A DNA stretch of 64,000 nt from Fredinandcohnia onubensis (GTDB taxonomy: Bacteria; Bacillota; Bacilli; Bacillales; Bacillaceae_L), in assembly GCF_002734285.1 (NCBI RefSeq), contig NZ_NSEA01000011.1, positions 162,826-226,825 of the forward strand, given 5' to 3'. The number at the start of each line of letters is the position of its first letter. Within the stretch, counting starts at the first letter, position 1. Shown piece after piece: positions 18,148 to 26,200 of the stretch. The position numbers and the translations under genes were made by a program. The notes below the pieces were generated by a model. The model searched no databases. It was given only the letters and a program-made list of their open reading frames with translations, and was not told where the DNA came from.

Positions 18148-18363
18148 TTAAAGTTGAACTTCTTCAACATTACGTTCAACAATACGTGCGCCTTTTTTCG
18201 ATACCATAGGACCACCAGATGTTAGGAACGCATCCGTTGCTACGATTAAATCCATTGCTGCAGAAAGAGCTACCACATCTACAGGTTCCACTGGATTTTC
18301 AATCGATACGGTTGCTGTTTTTCCAGCCATATTCGTAAACTGCATTTCTAGTGTTTTTGCCAT
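18148..18363 (-). CDS. DUF2922 domain protein
   Basis: Protein of 71 aa with the family pattern: LEMQFTNMAGKTATVSIENPVEPVD at the N-terminus, then a helix (VVALSAAMDLIVATDAFL) and a final strand (GARIVERNVEEVQL). Function is unknown. It resembles its upstream neighbour DUF1659 in size and layout, and the two are nearly always paired. ATG follows AAAGGGGGAATAACGA. Confidence 0.85.
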   Translation of the reverse strand: MAKTLEMQFTNMAGKTATVSIENPVEPVDVVALSAAMDLIVATDAFLTSGGPMVSKKGARIVERNVEEVQL

Positions 18364-18399
18364 TCGTTATTCCCCCTTTCTAAAAATTCATCTTAAAAA

Positions 18400-18630
18400 T
18401 TACTCAGCAATGCCTACTAACATAAAGCTATCATTACGCTCAATGTCGGATAGATCTAATGTTTGAAGACCGATGATTGCTGTTGCAACTGCATGTAAAT
18501 CATCCGCTGTTACAGAAGGGTTAATGTTGTTGTAGTTTTTATTTTTATAGATGAGCTTACCCTTACCATCCACACCGTTTTCAAACACTAGACGTAACTG
18601 CGTATCTAGAATTTCCTGTTTTGCTGCCAT
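18400..18630 (-). CDS. DUF1659 domain protein
   Basis: Protein of 76 aa (QLRLVFENGVDGKGKLIYKNKNYNNI... VTADDLHAVATAIIGLQ). First gene of the DUF1659-DUF2922-YvrJ operon. I set the start at ATG 18630, with GGAGG 8 nt upstream; a GTG three codons earlier overlaps that site. Function unknown. Confidence 0.85.
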   Translation of the reverse strand: MAAKQEILDTQLRLVFENGVDGKGKLIYKNKNYNNINPSVTADDLHAVATAIIGLQTLDLSDIERNDSFMLVGIAE

Positions 18631-18639
18631 GTCCCTCAC

Positions 18640-19028
18640 CTCCTTTACACTATTGTTATAGAAGGGTGAGGGGCAAAAAGGGGCATCTGATTTATTTAAA
18701 AAATGAATAAAGTTTACGCAAGAAAAAACTCAGGAGGATTCTCCCCTTTTAGATCATTATCTAAATATGGGTAATGTAGTTGTTGTTTTTTATTTTCTTT
18801 TTCTTTTTGTTTTTCTTTTTGTCCACGTATCGTGGTACGAGTCATTAACGTATCGTGGACGTGTCGTAAATCGAGCAAAGATGTGTCTAAATAAGGAATT
18901 TTTTATAATTTCCTACAAAACAAATCGTTTGCTAGTTTACTTTTTGTTTATTCTAGTATTTACTTACTTTAGAAGTGGCTATATTTCGCTACTCTACTCT
19001 TGTAATCCACAATAAAATCTCTGACCTT
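18640..19028. other. T-rich intergenic region with iteron-like repeats
   Basis: A 389-nt gap before the replication-type gene. Its left part is extremely T-rich on the plus strand. Two direct repeats of ACGTATCGTGG-(T)-ACG-(A/T)-GTC lie at 18825-18843 and 18848-18865. The reading frame that crosses the region encodes only low-complexity hydrophobic residues and I do not call it. Confidence 0.5.
18825..18865 (+). repeat. Tandem iteron-like direct repeats
   Basis: Two copies start 23 nt apart, sharing ACGTATCGTGG and then ACG-GTC with one mismatch and one indel. They sit about 160 nt upstream of a replication-initiator-type gene, where iterons would be expected. Confidence 0.5.
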
Positions 19029-20010
19029 ATGACAAAAATCCATCAAACTCAAATACTGCCATCTCACTTACCAAATTTAAATCCATTTATCCCGACCTCT
19101 CTTGCAACTATGATTGGCTTAAATAAAAGTATTATCTTACAGCAACTTCACTACTGGCTTCAGCGGAGTAAAAACATTCGTGAAGATCGAAAGTGGGTTT
19201 ATTTTACATATGACCAGCTAGTTGAACAATTCCCGTTTTTCTCAAAAAGTACAATCAGAAGAGCTATTTCTTATTTAGAAAACAACGGTTTTCTATGTTC
19301 AAAACAGTTTAATAAAATGAAAATAGACCGAACCAAATGGTATTCAATTAATTATGAAGCACTGGAAGAACTAATGGGCGTAGAAACAGAACTACCAAAC
19401 AACGAGGATTCTAACGTGGACTATGACACACCCGTGACTGTTCAAGAAGAACAGACGATTTGTTCAAACGGGAGAGACCAGCTGCTCAATATGGACTGTC
19501 CATCTGTTCAAAATGAGCAGACGAGGTGTTCAATTTGAGCAGAGCAATACCATAGATTACACAAAGATTACTACAGAGATTACATCAAAGACTTCTTCTT
19601 CTTCAAGATTCTCTGATGACAACGAAGAAGACCATTTTAGAATTTCTGAACAGGATGGACTTGGAAAAATTGAGAATTATATTCCCAAAAGAAGAATATC
19701 ATGCTGTACTGTCATAAACAGCCAACTAGATTTTGTAGCAATGATAAGGTCTCAAGAGAATAACTCTAAGAGGTGGAGCAATGTAGAGGTTCAACTTAGG
19801 GATTGGATAATCAAAGGCTTCCAAACAGGTAAGCAATCAAACATTAAATTTGCCCGTATCATGCAAAATCATCAACAAACCTTTTCAAAGCCAATCCGGA
19901 AAAAGAGCATATCAGATTGGCTGGATACTGACCGACAACTAGACAAATCCGTTTATTTGTACTGGATTTTAAAACGAAGAAAGGGTTGTTTTGGAAAAGC
20001 TTATGGCTAG
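19029..20010 (+). pseudogene. Phage/ICE-type replication protein, split by a frameshift
   Basis: The first part (to the TGA ending at 19538) is a winged-helix domain typical of DnaD-like replication proteins of phages and integrative elements: ATMIGLNKSIILQQLHYWLQ, WVYFTYDQLVEQFPFFSKSTIRRAISYLE, DRTKWYSINYEALEEL. It runs out in EQTRCSI-stop. The overlapping next frame (19513-20010) carries on with what looks like the normal continuation (FEQSNTIDYTKITTEITSKTSSS) and a basic C-terminal domain. One shift near 19510-19535 would rejoin both halves, so I read this as a broken gene. A start at ATG 19029 gives the conserved N-terminus; the ribosome-binding site is poor. Confidence 0.65.
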
Positions 20011-20047
20011 CAGCAGCAGTGTAGACAAGACAAATAATAGCTGTCTA

Positions 20048-20407
20048 CTACAAGTTTGCCTGTTTGTTATTCACAACAAACTTACATTTTGGGTAATTAC
20101 TACAACCTAAAAAAGTGCCGTACTTCCCCTTACGTTCAACCAGGTCCGAACCACATTTTGGGCACATATTTGCGTTAATTTTATATTGATAAAATCGTTG
20201 TGAATCTTTAATGTTCTTAACATGTTGCTTTTTCTTGTCTCCACCAACATTCAATGTTTTCTCAAGTTTTTTAGCAATCTGTTTGGTTTCTCTCTTTACT
20301 AGTTTGTTTAAGTACATACGCACTTATGCTTTACCCAGGAATCCTTTAACTTTGGGTATACCTATTATGATTAGGAATGCAGTTATTATTAGTCCCTTTA
20401 GTTCCAT
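20048..20407 (-). pseudogene. Gutted NERD-domain / C4 zinc-finger protein
   Basis: A gene starts at ATG 20407 after a strong GGAGGGGAAAGAT and encodes a membrane-anchor start (MELKGLIITAFLIIIGIP) then KVKGFLGKA, followed by an in-frame TAA (codon 28). The same frame continues with VRMYLNKLVKRET, the entry of a NERD domain, then jumps straight to KKQHVKNIKD and a topoisomerase-type zinc ribbon (MCPKCGSDLVERKGKYG, CSNYPKCKF). Intact relatives have the whole NERD nuclease core between these parts. So this is a remnant with an internal deletion and a stop. Confidence 0.7.
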
Positions 20408-20571
20408 ATCTTTCCCCTCCGAGACACTTGTACTACGTACACCTTCTATAGTCCTGAATTACAACACAAAAAATTACATTATTTGATTATTAATAGGGAA
20501 TTATTACTGAAAAGGAAAGGTTTTTCAACAAAATTCAATAAATTTCACTATTAATAATAGTCCCAATCTAG

Positions 20572-20628
20572 TAGATATACTTTTTCTTTGTTAATATAAT
20601 ATTGTAAGCATAAAATGAATATTGCTTA
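20572..20628 (+). promoter_or_regulatory. Candidate promoter and operator of the dndD1 operon
   Basis: -35-like TAGATA at 20572-20577, 17-nt spacer, -10 TATAAT at 20595-20600. Just downstream, TAAGCA (20605-20610) and TGCTTA (20623-20628) form an inverted repeat with a 12-nt gap over the expected transcription start, where a repressor could sit. Confidence 0.4.
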
Positions 20629-20651
20629 AAATATATTTTAAAGGTGATAGT

Positions 20652-20852
20652 ATGAATTCTACTTTGAAGGAAAAGGAATTAGAGCTTTTGGCGAAAGTTG
20701 CAAAAGAAAATAATTTGCCAATTAAGATGTTACACCAGTTTATTAAATCAGCTGAAAAGTTCTCCTATGAAAACTTATCTCCCGGAGCCAGAAAGAAGGA
20801 GTACACTGATTTAATCAGCTTTTATGCAAAACAAAATAAAGGTGATGACTAA
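20652..20852 (+). CDS. Small DNA modification system-associated protein
   Basis: Hydrophilic helical protein of 66 aa (KEKELELLAKVAKENNLPIKML; LSPGARKKEYTDLISFY). Start ATG 20652 follows AAAGGTGATAGT. Its stop and the start of dndD overlap as TAATG, which implies translational coupling and a 1:1 role with DndD. It resembles small proteins annotated beside DndD genes in other Bacillales; I know of no assigned biochemical function. It could be a structural partner or adaptor of this second DndD. Confidence 0.7.
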   Translation: MNSTLKEKELELLAKVAKENNLPIKMLHQFIKSAEKFSYENLSPGARKKEYTDLISFYAKQNKGDD

Positions 20853-22867
20853 TGTTATTTAAAAAGTTAATTTTCGACAACTATAAAACATACTATGGAC
20901 ATCAAGAAATTGATTTCTATATCCCTAGCGATATTAGGAATGAAAAAGAAAAAAATATAATTCTGCTCGGTGGCTTAAATGGTGCAGGGAAGACAACTAT
21001 ATTAAAAGCTATTTTATATGTTTTATTTGGAAAACGAGGTATTACTGAACAGGAGCACAAACGTTTATTCTCAAACACAATAAATAATTCATTTTTTGAC
21101 GAAGGAGGCAGAGATTGTTCTGTTTCACTCGTCCTTGAAACAGATAGGGGCGAAGATTGGGAACTTCAAGTTAAGTGGAGTTTCGATAACTATAAAAGGT
21201 TATTAAACGAGAACAGATCCCTTTCAATCAGAAAAGCCGGAAATCGACATGGTAAAAAGATTAAAATCGATAATATCGAGGCTTTTAATAGAATTATTGA
21301 TAAGATTATCCCTTATAATGCTGCTCCCTTTTTTATTTTTGACGGGGAAGAAATTAAAGATATTATCTTAAGACAAAACAGTTCAGAAATGAAAGAAGCC
21401 ATTCATAAAATCACTGGAATGGAAGCATATAAACAGTTGTTAAGTGATTTAAAGTCGATCAAAATTACTACGGAACAAGGTTTAGCAAAGGCTGTAAGCC
21501 AGACAAAACTTAATTCATTAAATTCTGAACTAGCAGAAGTAGAGGAAGAATTAAACAAACTTGAAATACGCAAGTCTAAGTCTATCGAGGAAAGTAATAA
21601 GCTCGAATCATTGATTGACAATGCAAAAAAAGCCCGAAACGACAAACTTACTTTAAATTCGAAATCCAGAGAAGTAATTATTAATAGACAAGGTAAAATA
21701 AGCACTGAATTACAATTAGCAAAAAAGGATTTCGAAAGTTACTTTAAGGAAAACGCAATTAATATTATCTTAAATAAAAAAATTATTAACCTTAAAAAAC
21801 AATTAAAACTCGAAAAAGATATTAGATATAAAAAAATCATGCAAGAAGCTTCATTAACTCCATATCGAAGTTTTATGAACCAATTGCTGAATAAGGATAT
21901 AAGCCCTCCCCTATCAACTGAACAATTAGAGCAGATAAAAAGAATTGGAGAAGAAATATGGGCAAAAGAAAACAATATTAATTTAGGTATCCCAAATGGT
22001 TTTGTAGAGATTCACGACATATCAAGTAATGACCAGGGATATTTACTGAATTTAGTAGTAAAAGACAAAAATCATATTATCGAATTGATTAATAAAATAG
22101 AAAAATTAAATCGACAGATGGACGATCTAGAAACTGAAATACGAAACGCACCGGAATCTGTCGACATTACAAAAGAAAATAATGCAATTGATATTTTAGT
22201 AAAAAAGCTTGGTGAACAAAATTTAAAACATAGAGCTATCATGAACAAGATTAACAAAGCAAAAGAAAAGAAAAGCTCAATCTTAAATCAATTAACAAGA
22301 TTAGCTGAACAAGGATCCGGATATGAAGAGCTAAAAGAACGATTAGACTACATTAATAGGATAATAAAAGCACTTAATGAATATGTTACTCAAAATACAA
22401 TAATGAAAGCTAACTTTATTAAAGATGAATTTTCAAGTATGTTAGTAAAATTATTCCGAAAGCAAGATGAGTTTGGTAAGATCGAATTTGATATTGACTC
22501 TTATACAATTCGATTATTTAATGATCGCAATCAAGAAATCAGTATACAGGATAGGTCAGCTGGTGAAATGCAGATGATCTCATCAGCGTTAATTTGGGCG
22601 TTAACCAAGGCGTCTGATCTTTCATTACCGATGGTTATAGATACTCCACTTGGACGGCTAGATAGTTATCATAGAAATCATTTAATCAATCATTACTATA
22701 AGCATTTAAGTGAACAGGTTATCATTCTCTCAACTGATACCGAAATTACAAAAGAATACGTTGATTTAATGAAAAATAACTCGTACAAACAATATATGCT
22801 GGATTATGATGAAGACAAAAAATATACCATTATTCGTGATGGATATTTTAACTTTGTGAGGTTGTGA
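20852..22867 (+). CDS. dndD: DndD-type SMC-like ATPase, second copy
   Basis: ABC/SMC-type ATPase of 671 aa from DNA phosphorothioate modification. Head half 1: GGLNGAGKTT (residues 40-49) and FFIFDGEEIKDI. The middle, about 190-500, is Lys/Glu-rich coiled coil with no CxxC zinc hook. Head half 2: SAGEMQMISSALIW (about 569), then VIDTPLGRLD (Walker B and D-loop) and IILSTDTEI. DndD works with DndC and DndE in placing sulfur on the DNA backbone. This copy has no dndC, dndA or dndB beside it, only the small protein gene before and a dndE after. It differs clearly from the copy at 35131, so it is not a recent duplicate. Confidence 0.88.
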   Translation: MLFKKLIFDNYKTYYGHQEIDFYIPSDIRNEKEKNIILLGGLNGAGKTTILKAILYVLFGKRGITEQEHKRLFSNTINNSFFDEGGRDCSVSLVLETDRGEDWELQVKWSFDNYKRLLNENRSLSIRKAGNRHGKKIKIDNIEAFNRIIDKIIPYNAAPFFIFDGEEIKDIILRQNSSEMKEAIHKITGMEAYKQLLSDLKSIKITTEQGLAKAVSQTKLNSLNSELAEVEEELNKLEIRKSKSIEESNKLESLIDNAKKARNDKLTLNSKSREVIINRQGKISTELQLAKKDFESYFKENAINIILNKKIINLKKQLKLEKDIRYKKIMQEASLTPYRSFMNQLLNKDISPPLSTEQLEQIKRIGEEIWAKENNINLGIPNGFVEIHDISSNDQGYLLNLVVKDKNHIIELINKIEKLNRQMDDLETEIRNAPESVDITKENNAIDILVKKLGEQNLKHRAIMNKINKAKEKKSSILNQLTRLAEQGSGYEELKERLDYINRIIKALNEYVTQNTIMKANFIKDEFSSMLVKLFRKQDEFGKIEFDIDSYTIRLFNDRNQEISIQDRSAGEMQMISSALIWALTKASDLSLPMVIDTPLGRLDSYHRNHLINHYYKHLSEQVIILSTDTEITKEYVDLMKNNSYKQYMLDYDEDKKYTIIRDGYFNFVRL

Positions 22868-22871
22868 AATC

Positions 22872-23243
22872 ATGGCAAATAGAAGAATGAATCTTACAGG
22901 TACAGGAAAAGAGATATTAGACAATCTTTGTGAAACATTAGAGATTGAACGACCATTTGGTGTGAAGATTGCTTTTTCAAAAGGTCTCTCAGCTTCAAAT
23001 GGAGTAATTAACAATGAAATTAAAGATGATAAAGCAAAATGGACAATCCCCGATAATATTATAAGGGATAAAGAATTTATCCTTTTTAAACATTTAATTA
23101 TAAATGAGGTTGGGAAGTCCTTAAATGATGAGGAAATTCATCAATATTTACTGGCATATATTGAATACGGTTTAAGAATTATTAAGGATGAAATTGAATC
23201 TCTTAGCACATTGGAAGATTACCGTATAAAGATATTAGGTTAA
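22872..23243 (+). CDS. dndE: DndE-type protein, second copy
   Basis: Small protein of 123 aa (MANRRMNLTGTGKEILDNL, written in part; IERPFGVKIAFSKGLS; IHQYLLAYIEYGLRIIKDEI). DndE of the classical system binds DNA and bridges DndC and DndD. The call rests on length, the weak N-terminal match (T-x-KEIL..L, KIA-KGL) and its place right after a dndD. It is quite unlike the DndE at 37113, so the two D-E pairs appear to have separate histories. It shares a bidirectional terminator with dptH. Confidence 0.75.
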   Translation: MANRRMNLTGTGKEILDNLCETLEIERPFGVKIAFSKGLSASNGVINNEIKDDKAKWTIPDNIIRDKEFILFKHLIINEVGKSLNDEEIHQYLLAYIEYGLRIIKDEIESLSTLEDYRIKILG

Positions 23244-23276
23244 AAAAGGTATCCGCAGTATGCAGATACCTTTTTT
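23242..23276. terminator. Bidirectional terminator between dndE (copy 2) and dptH
   Basis: AAAAAAGGTATC and GATACCTTTTTT arms with a TGCA-containing centre lie between two convergent genes. Confidence 0.88.
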
Positions 23277-23278
23277 AT

Positions 23279-26200
23279 TTAAATTCTCTCCCACAATGGA
23301 GTAATATTAACAACTGTTACAATAGGCTGCGTTAATTCCCCGCGATCGTCTAACACTGGACCATTTACAATACATTGACCTTTCTTAAGAGAAGATAGTT
23401 TTTTTTCCCATTCCTTTTTATCATTTGGATTGTAGGATAAACTACCTGCGATATAAGATACTTCTTGATCTGGTGGAGCAAAGTACACCTTTTCACTTGC
23501 CATCTGTAGTCTTGCAAGTTCACTTGCATCAAGCTGTGATTTTAAGAATTGAGTAGCATACCAAGCCGACCATCCAAATTTTCTTCCCTCTTGCAAAATC
23601 CGTGCAGAAGGTGAGTTTTCAGTGTGGTCAAGGTTTTGCGCCTCATCCATTACCACTGGCATAGGAATATTTTTATTACCATTTCTTACTGCATAATTCC
23701 ATAAATCCCACAAGATAAATTCTGTAATCATCAATTGAACATCTCTTGGATAACCTGTTAATTGGATTACAAATACTTGACCATCACTTTCAATTATTTC
23801 CTTCCAATCTAGTTCTGAAGAATTATTAAACGGATTTCGATCAATTAATGGTCGAATCTGTGATAAAGCTGTTTTTGCATAATTTGAACCCTCTTCCTCC
23901 AACTCCAGCTTTAACTTTTGTAGATCCATACTATCTCCATATTTATGTAAACCGTTTATTGTTGCTTCGTAAATTGCATTTAATTGTTGAATTCCTAATG
24001 TACTATACACTGCCCCAAACACACTTTTAATTCTTTCCGCAACATCTGTTTCATTTTCCGGAAATGTTAAGCCCCCAATATCTCGAACATTTCTTTTAAA
24101 TGGATTAATTGGGAACCTTTCATTATAGACAACAGACTGTTTTAAATTGTTACCTAGGTATTCTACAAATTCAGGTTCCAATTGATTAGGTAAAAAACCT
24201 TCCGTATAGTCAATAACTATGCTTGAAATTCCTTGCTTTGCTTTTTCCAAAAGTAAGCATTGCATAAAATATGTTTTTCCTTGACCTGAGTTACCCGAAA
24301 TCAGTAGGTGACGATTCGCAAGATTCTTATTTCCATATTCCCAGTAAATTTGTTTATTAGAATTTAAAGCTTTTCCAATTAGAATGCGTACTTTTTCAAG
24401 GGGTGTTGAATCCGTTCTTTCATTATCATTAGGAAGTTCAATGCCGTCATTTTCATCTACAACCACAGTGGTTTGTTTATTATCTAAATTAGAACTGTCA
24501 ATAATATTAAGATCCGATTCTTCATTATCTTGAGACACATGATCGATTTTTTCTTCGAAATTCGTTTCTTGTTCACTACTTCTTTCATATTTGTAGTTAT
24601 ATGAAATTAGTCTTTCTTTTACAAAGTCCGTTTTTCCTGTCTGGATTTTTTCTGTTAGATTCTGAATTGATTTAACAATACCTTCAAAGCCATCATGCAA
24701 TGTCAGGTTTAGTATTGTAACATTATCCTCCAAACTTGAAGTTCTTAAATAAGCATCCTTCTGGAAAGATATGATTGCACCTTCACCTATAAGTGACTTT
24801 AGATCTGTAGACACTTCATAATCATCTGAAAGAAGTTTTTCTATAATTTCTTCAGATAATTTATAATCCCCCTCGTCCCAAAGTTCACTTTGTTTAATTT
24901 TCTTTGCATTTGCAATAAATATTTGTGCGAAGAAATTTCTGTAAAATTGATTCTTAAATGTCTTTTTACCATCTTTATAGATAAGCTCATTATCAAAGAG
25001 CTTACGGGTGTTATAAATCTGTTCTTTTGCTTTTTCGAATACACCACTTGGGTTATTCCCAATCTTAACTTCTACCGGATAGTAGTGAAGTTTTAAGGTA
25101 TCTCCATGTTCCAATCCTACAAGTAGTAAGTCATCACTATGTTTACCAGTAACCCCTAAATTTTTAGCTGTAAATACCCCTTCTCTTTTATTTAAGCTAA
25201 CAGCACCGGCAACCCTCAATATTTCTTCTAGGGAAATAGGAACCCATAATATCTTAGGGTGGTTAAAATAGGCTAACGAATATTTAATAGCTGAAATAAT
25301 ACTCAGCTTTTCTCTATCAAAATGCCCTTTACTTCCTGCTATTCTTAATAACCATTCCCCATTGAATGTATTAAAAGCTTTAATTGTATTCACTATATTT
25401 TCTTCAGTTACCTCAATATCTTTATTTACTAATATTTCTTTGATTACAGAGTTAAACTGGTTAGACTTATCGGTTACAGTTATTGCATCATATCTGCTTG
25501 AAGAAGTAAATTGATCATTATAATGTATGACAACTAAATTACGATCATATTTTTGAAAGAACTCTAAATCAACACTTGGATCAATAAAAGTTACCCAATA
25601 GGATGCATCAAAAATCTTAGATAATGTCTCTTCATCTTCGATATCAGTACGCGAAACAATTCCTTCACCTTTTTTGTAAGTATCATTTCCTCCATTAAAC
25701 ATATTGGCAGCAAGTTCATTAGCAAAAAAGGCAGTTTGTAATAGAATATTATCATCAATCTGGCAACCTTTGATACCAAACCCACTCCGATAATTTTCTT
25801 CACCTTTCATAGAAGGGACAGTGGAAAATACCCCATCAAGTGAAATACCAGTAACCATATCTTTCATAGGGAGATGTGCCCTATGTTGTTGTGCATGCAT
25901 TTTGTAAAATGAAATATGCCCATATCTGTAAGACTTTTCATCATTACTATGCTTAAAATAAAATAAATTTTCTCTAATAAATCGGAGAATATCTGATTCA
26001 TCATATTTAGATGACTTAAGATTAATATTTAAATATGATTTAACTTGTTCAAGTTTCTCCATCCTTGAAAATTCATCGAAAGCACTCTGCTGGCTGATAT
26101 CCATATAAAGTGATACTTCTACTGGTTTAAGCTCATCAGGACCTTTCTCCTCAATTTTCTCAATAATCCAATTTACAATACCTCTGAGGATTTCTTTATC

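Noticed and set aside
18767..19015. Possible 82-aa hydrophobic protein
   Set aside because: Low-complexity Phe/Val/Leu from a T-rich tract, crosses the iteron-like repeats, no ribosome-binding site.
23242..23276. Possible attachment-site repeat at the dndE/dptH junction
   Set aside because: The symmetric A-run and T-run between convergent genes are fully explained by a bidirectional terminator.
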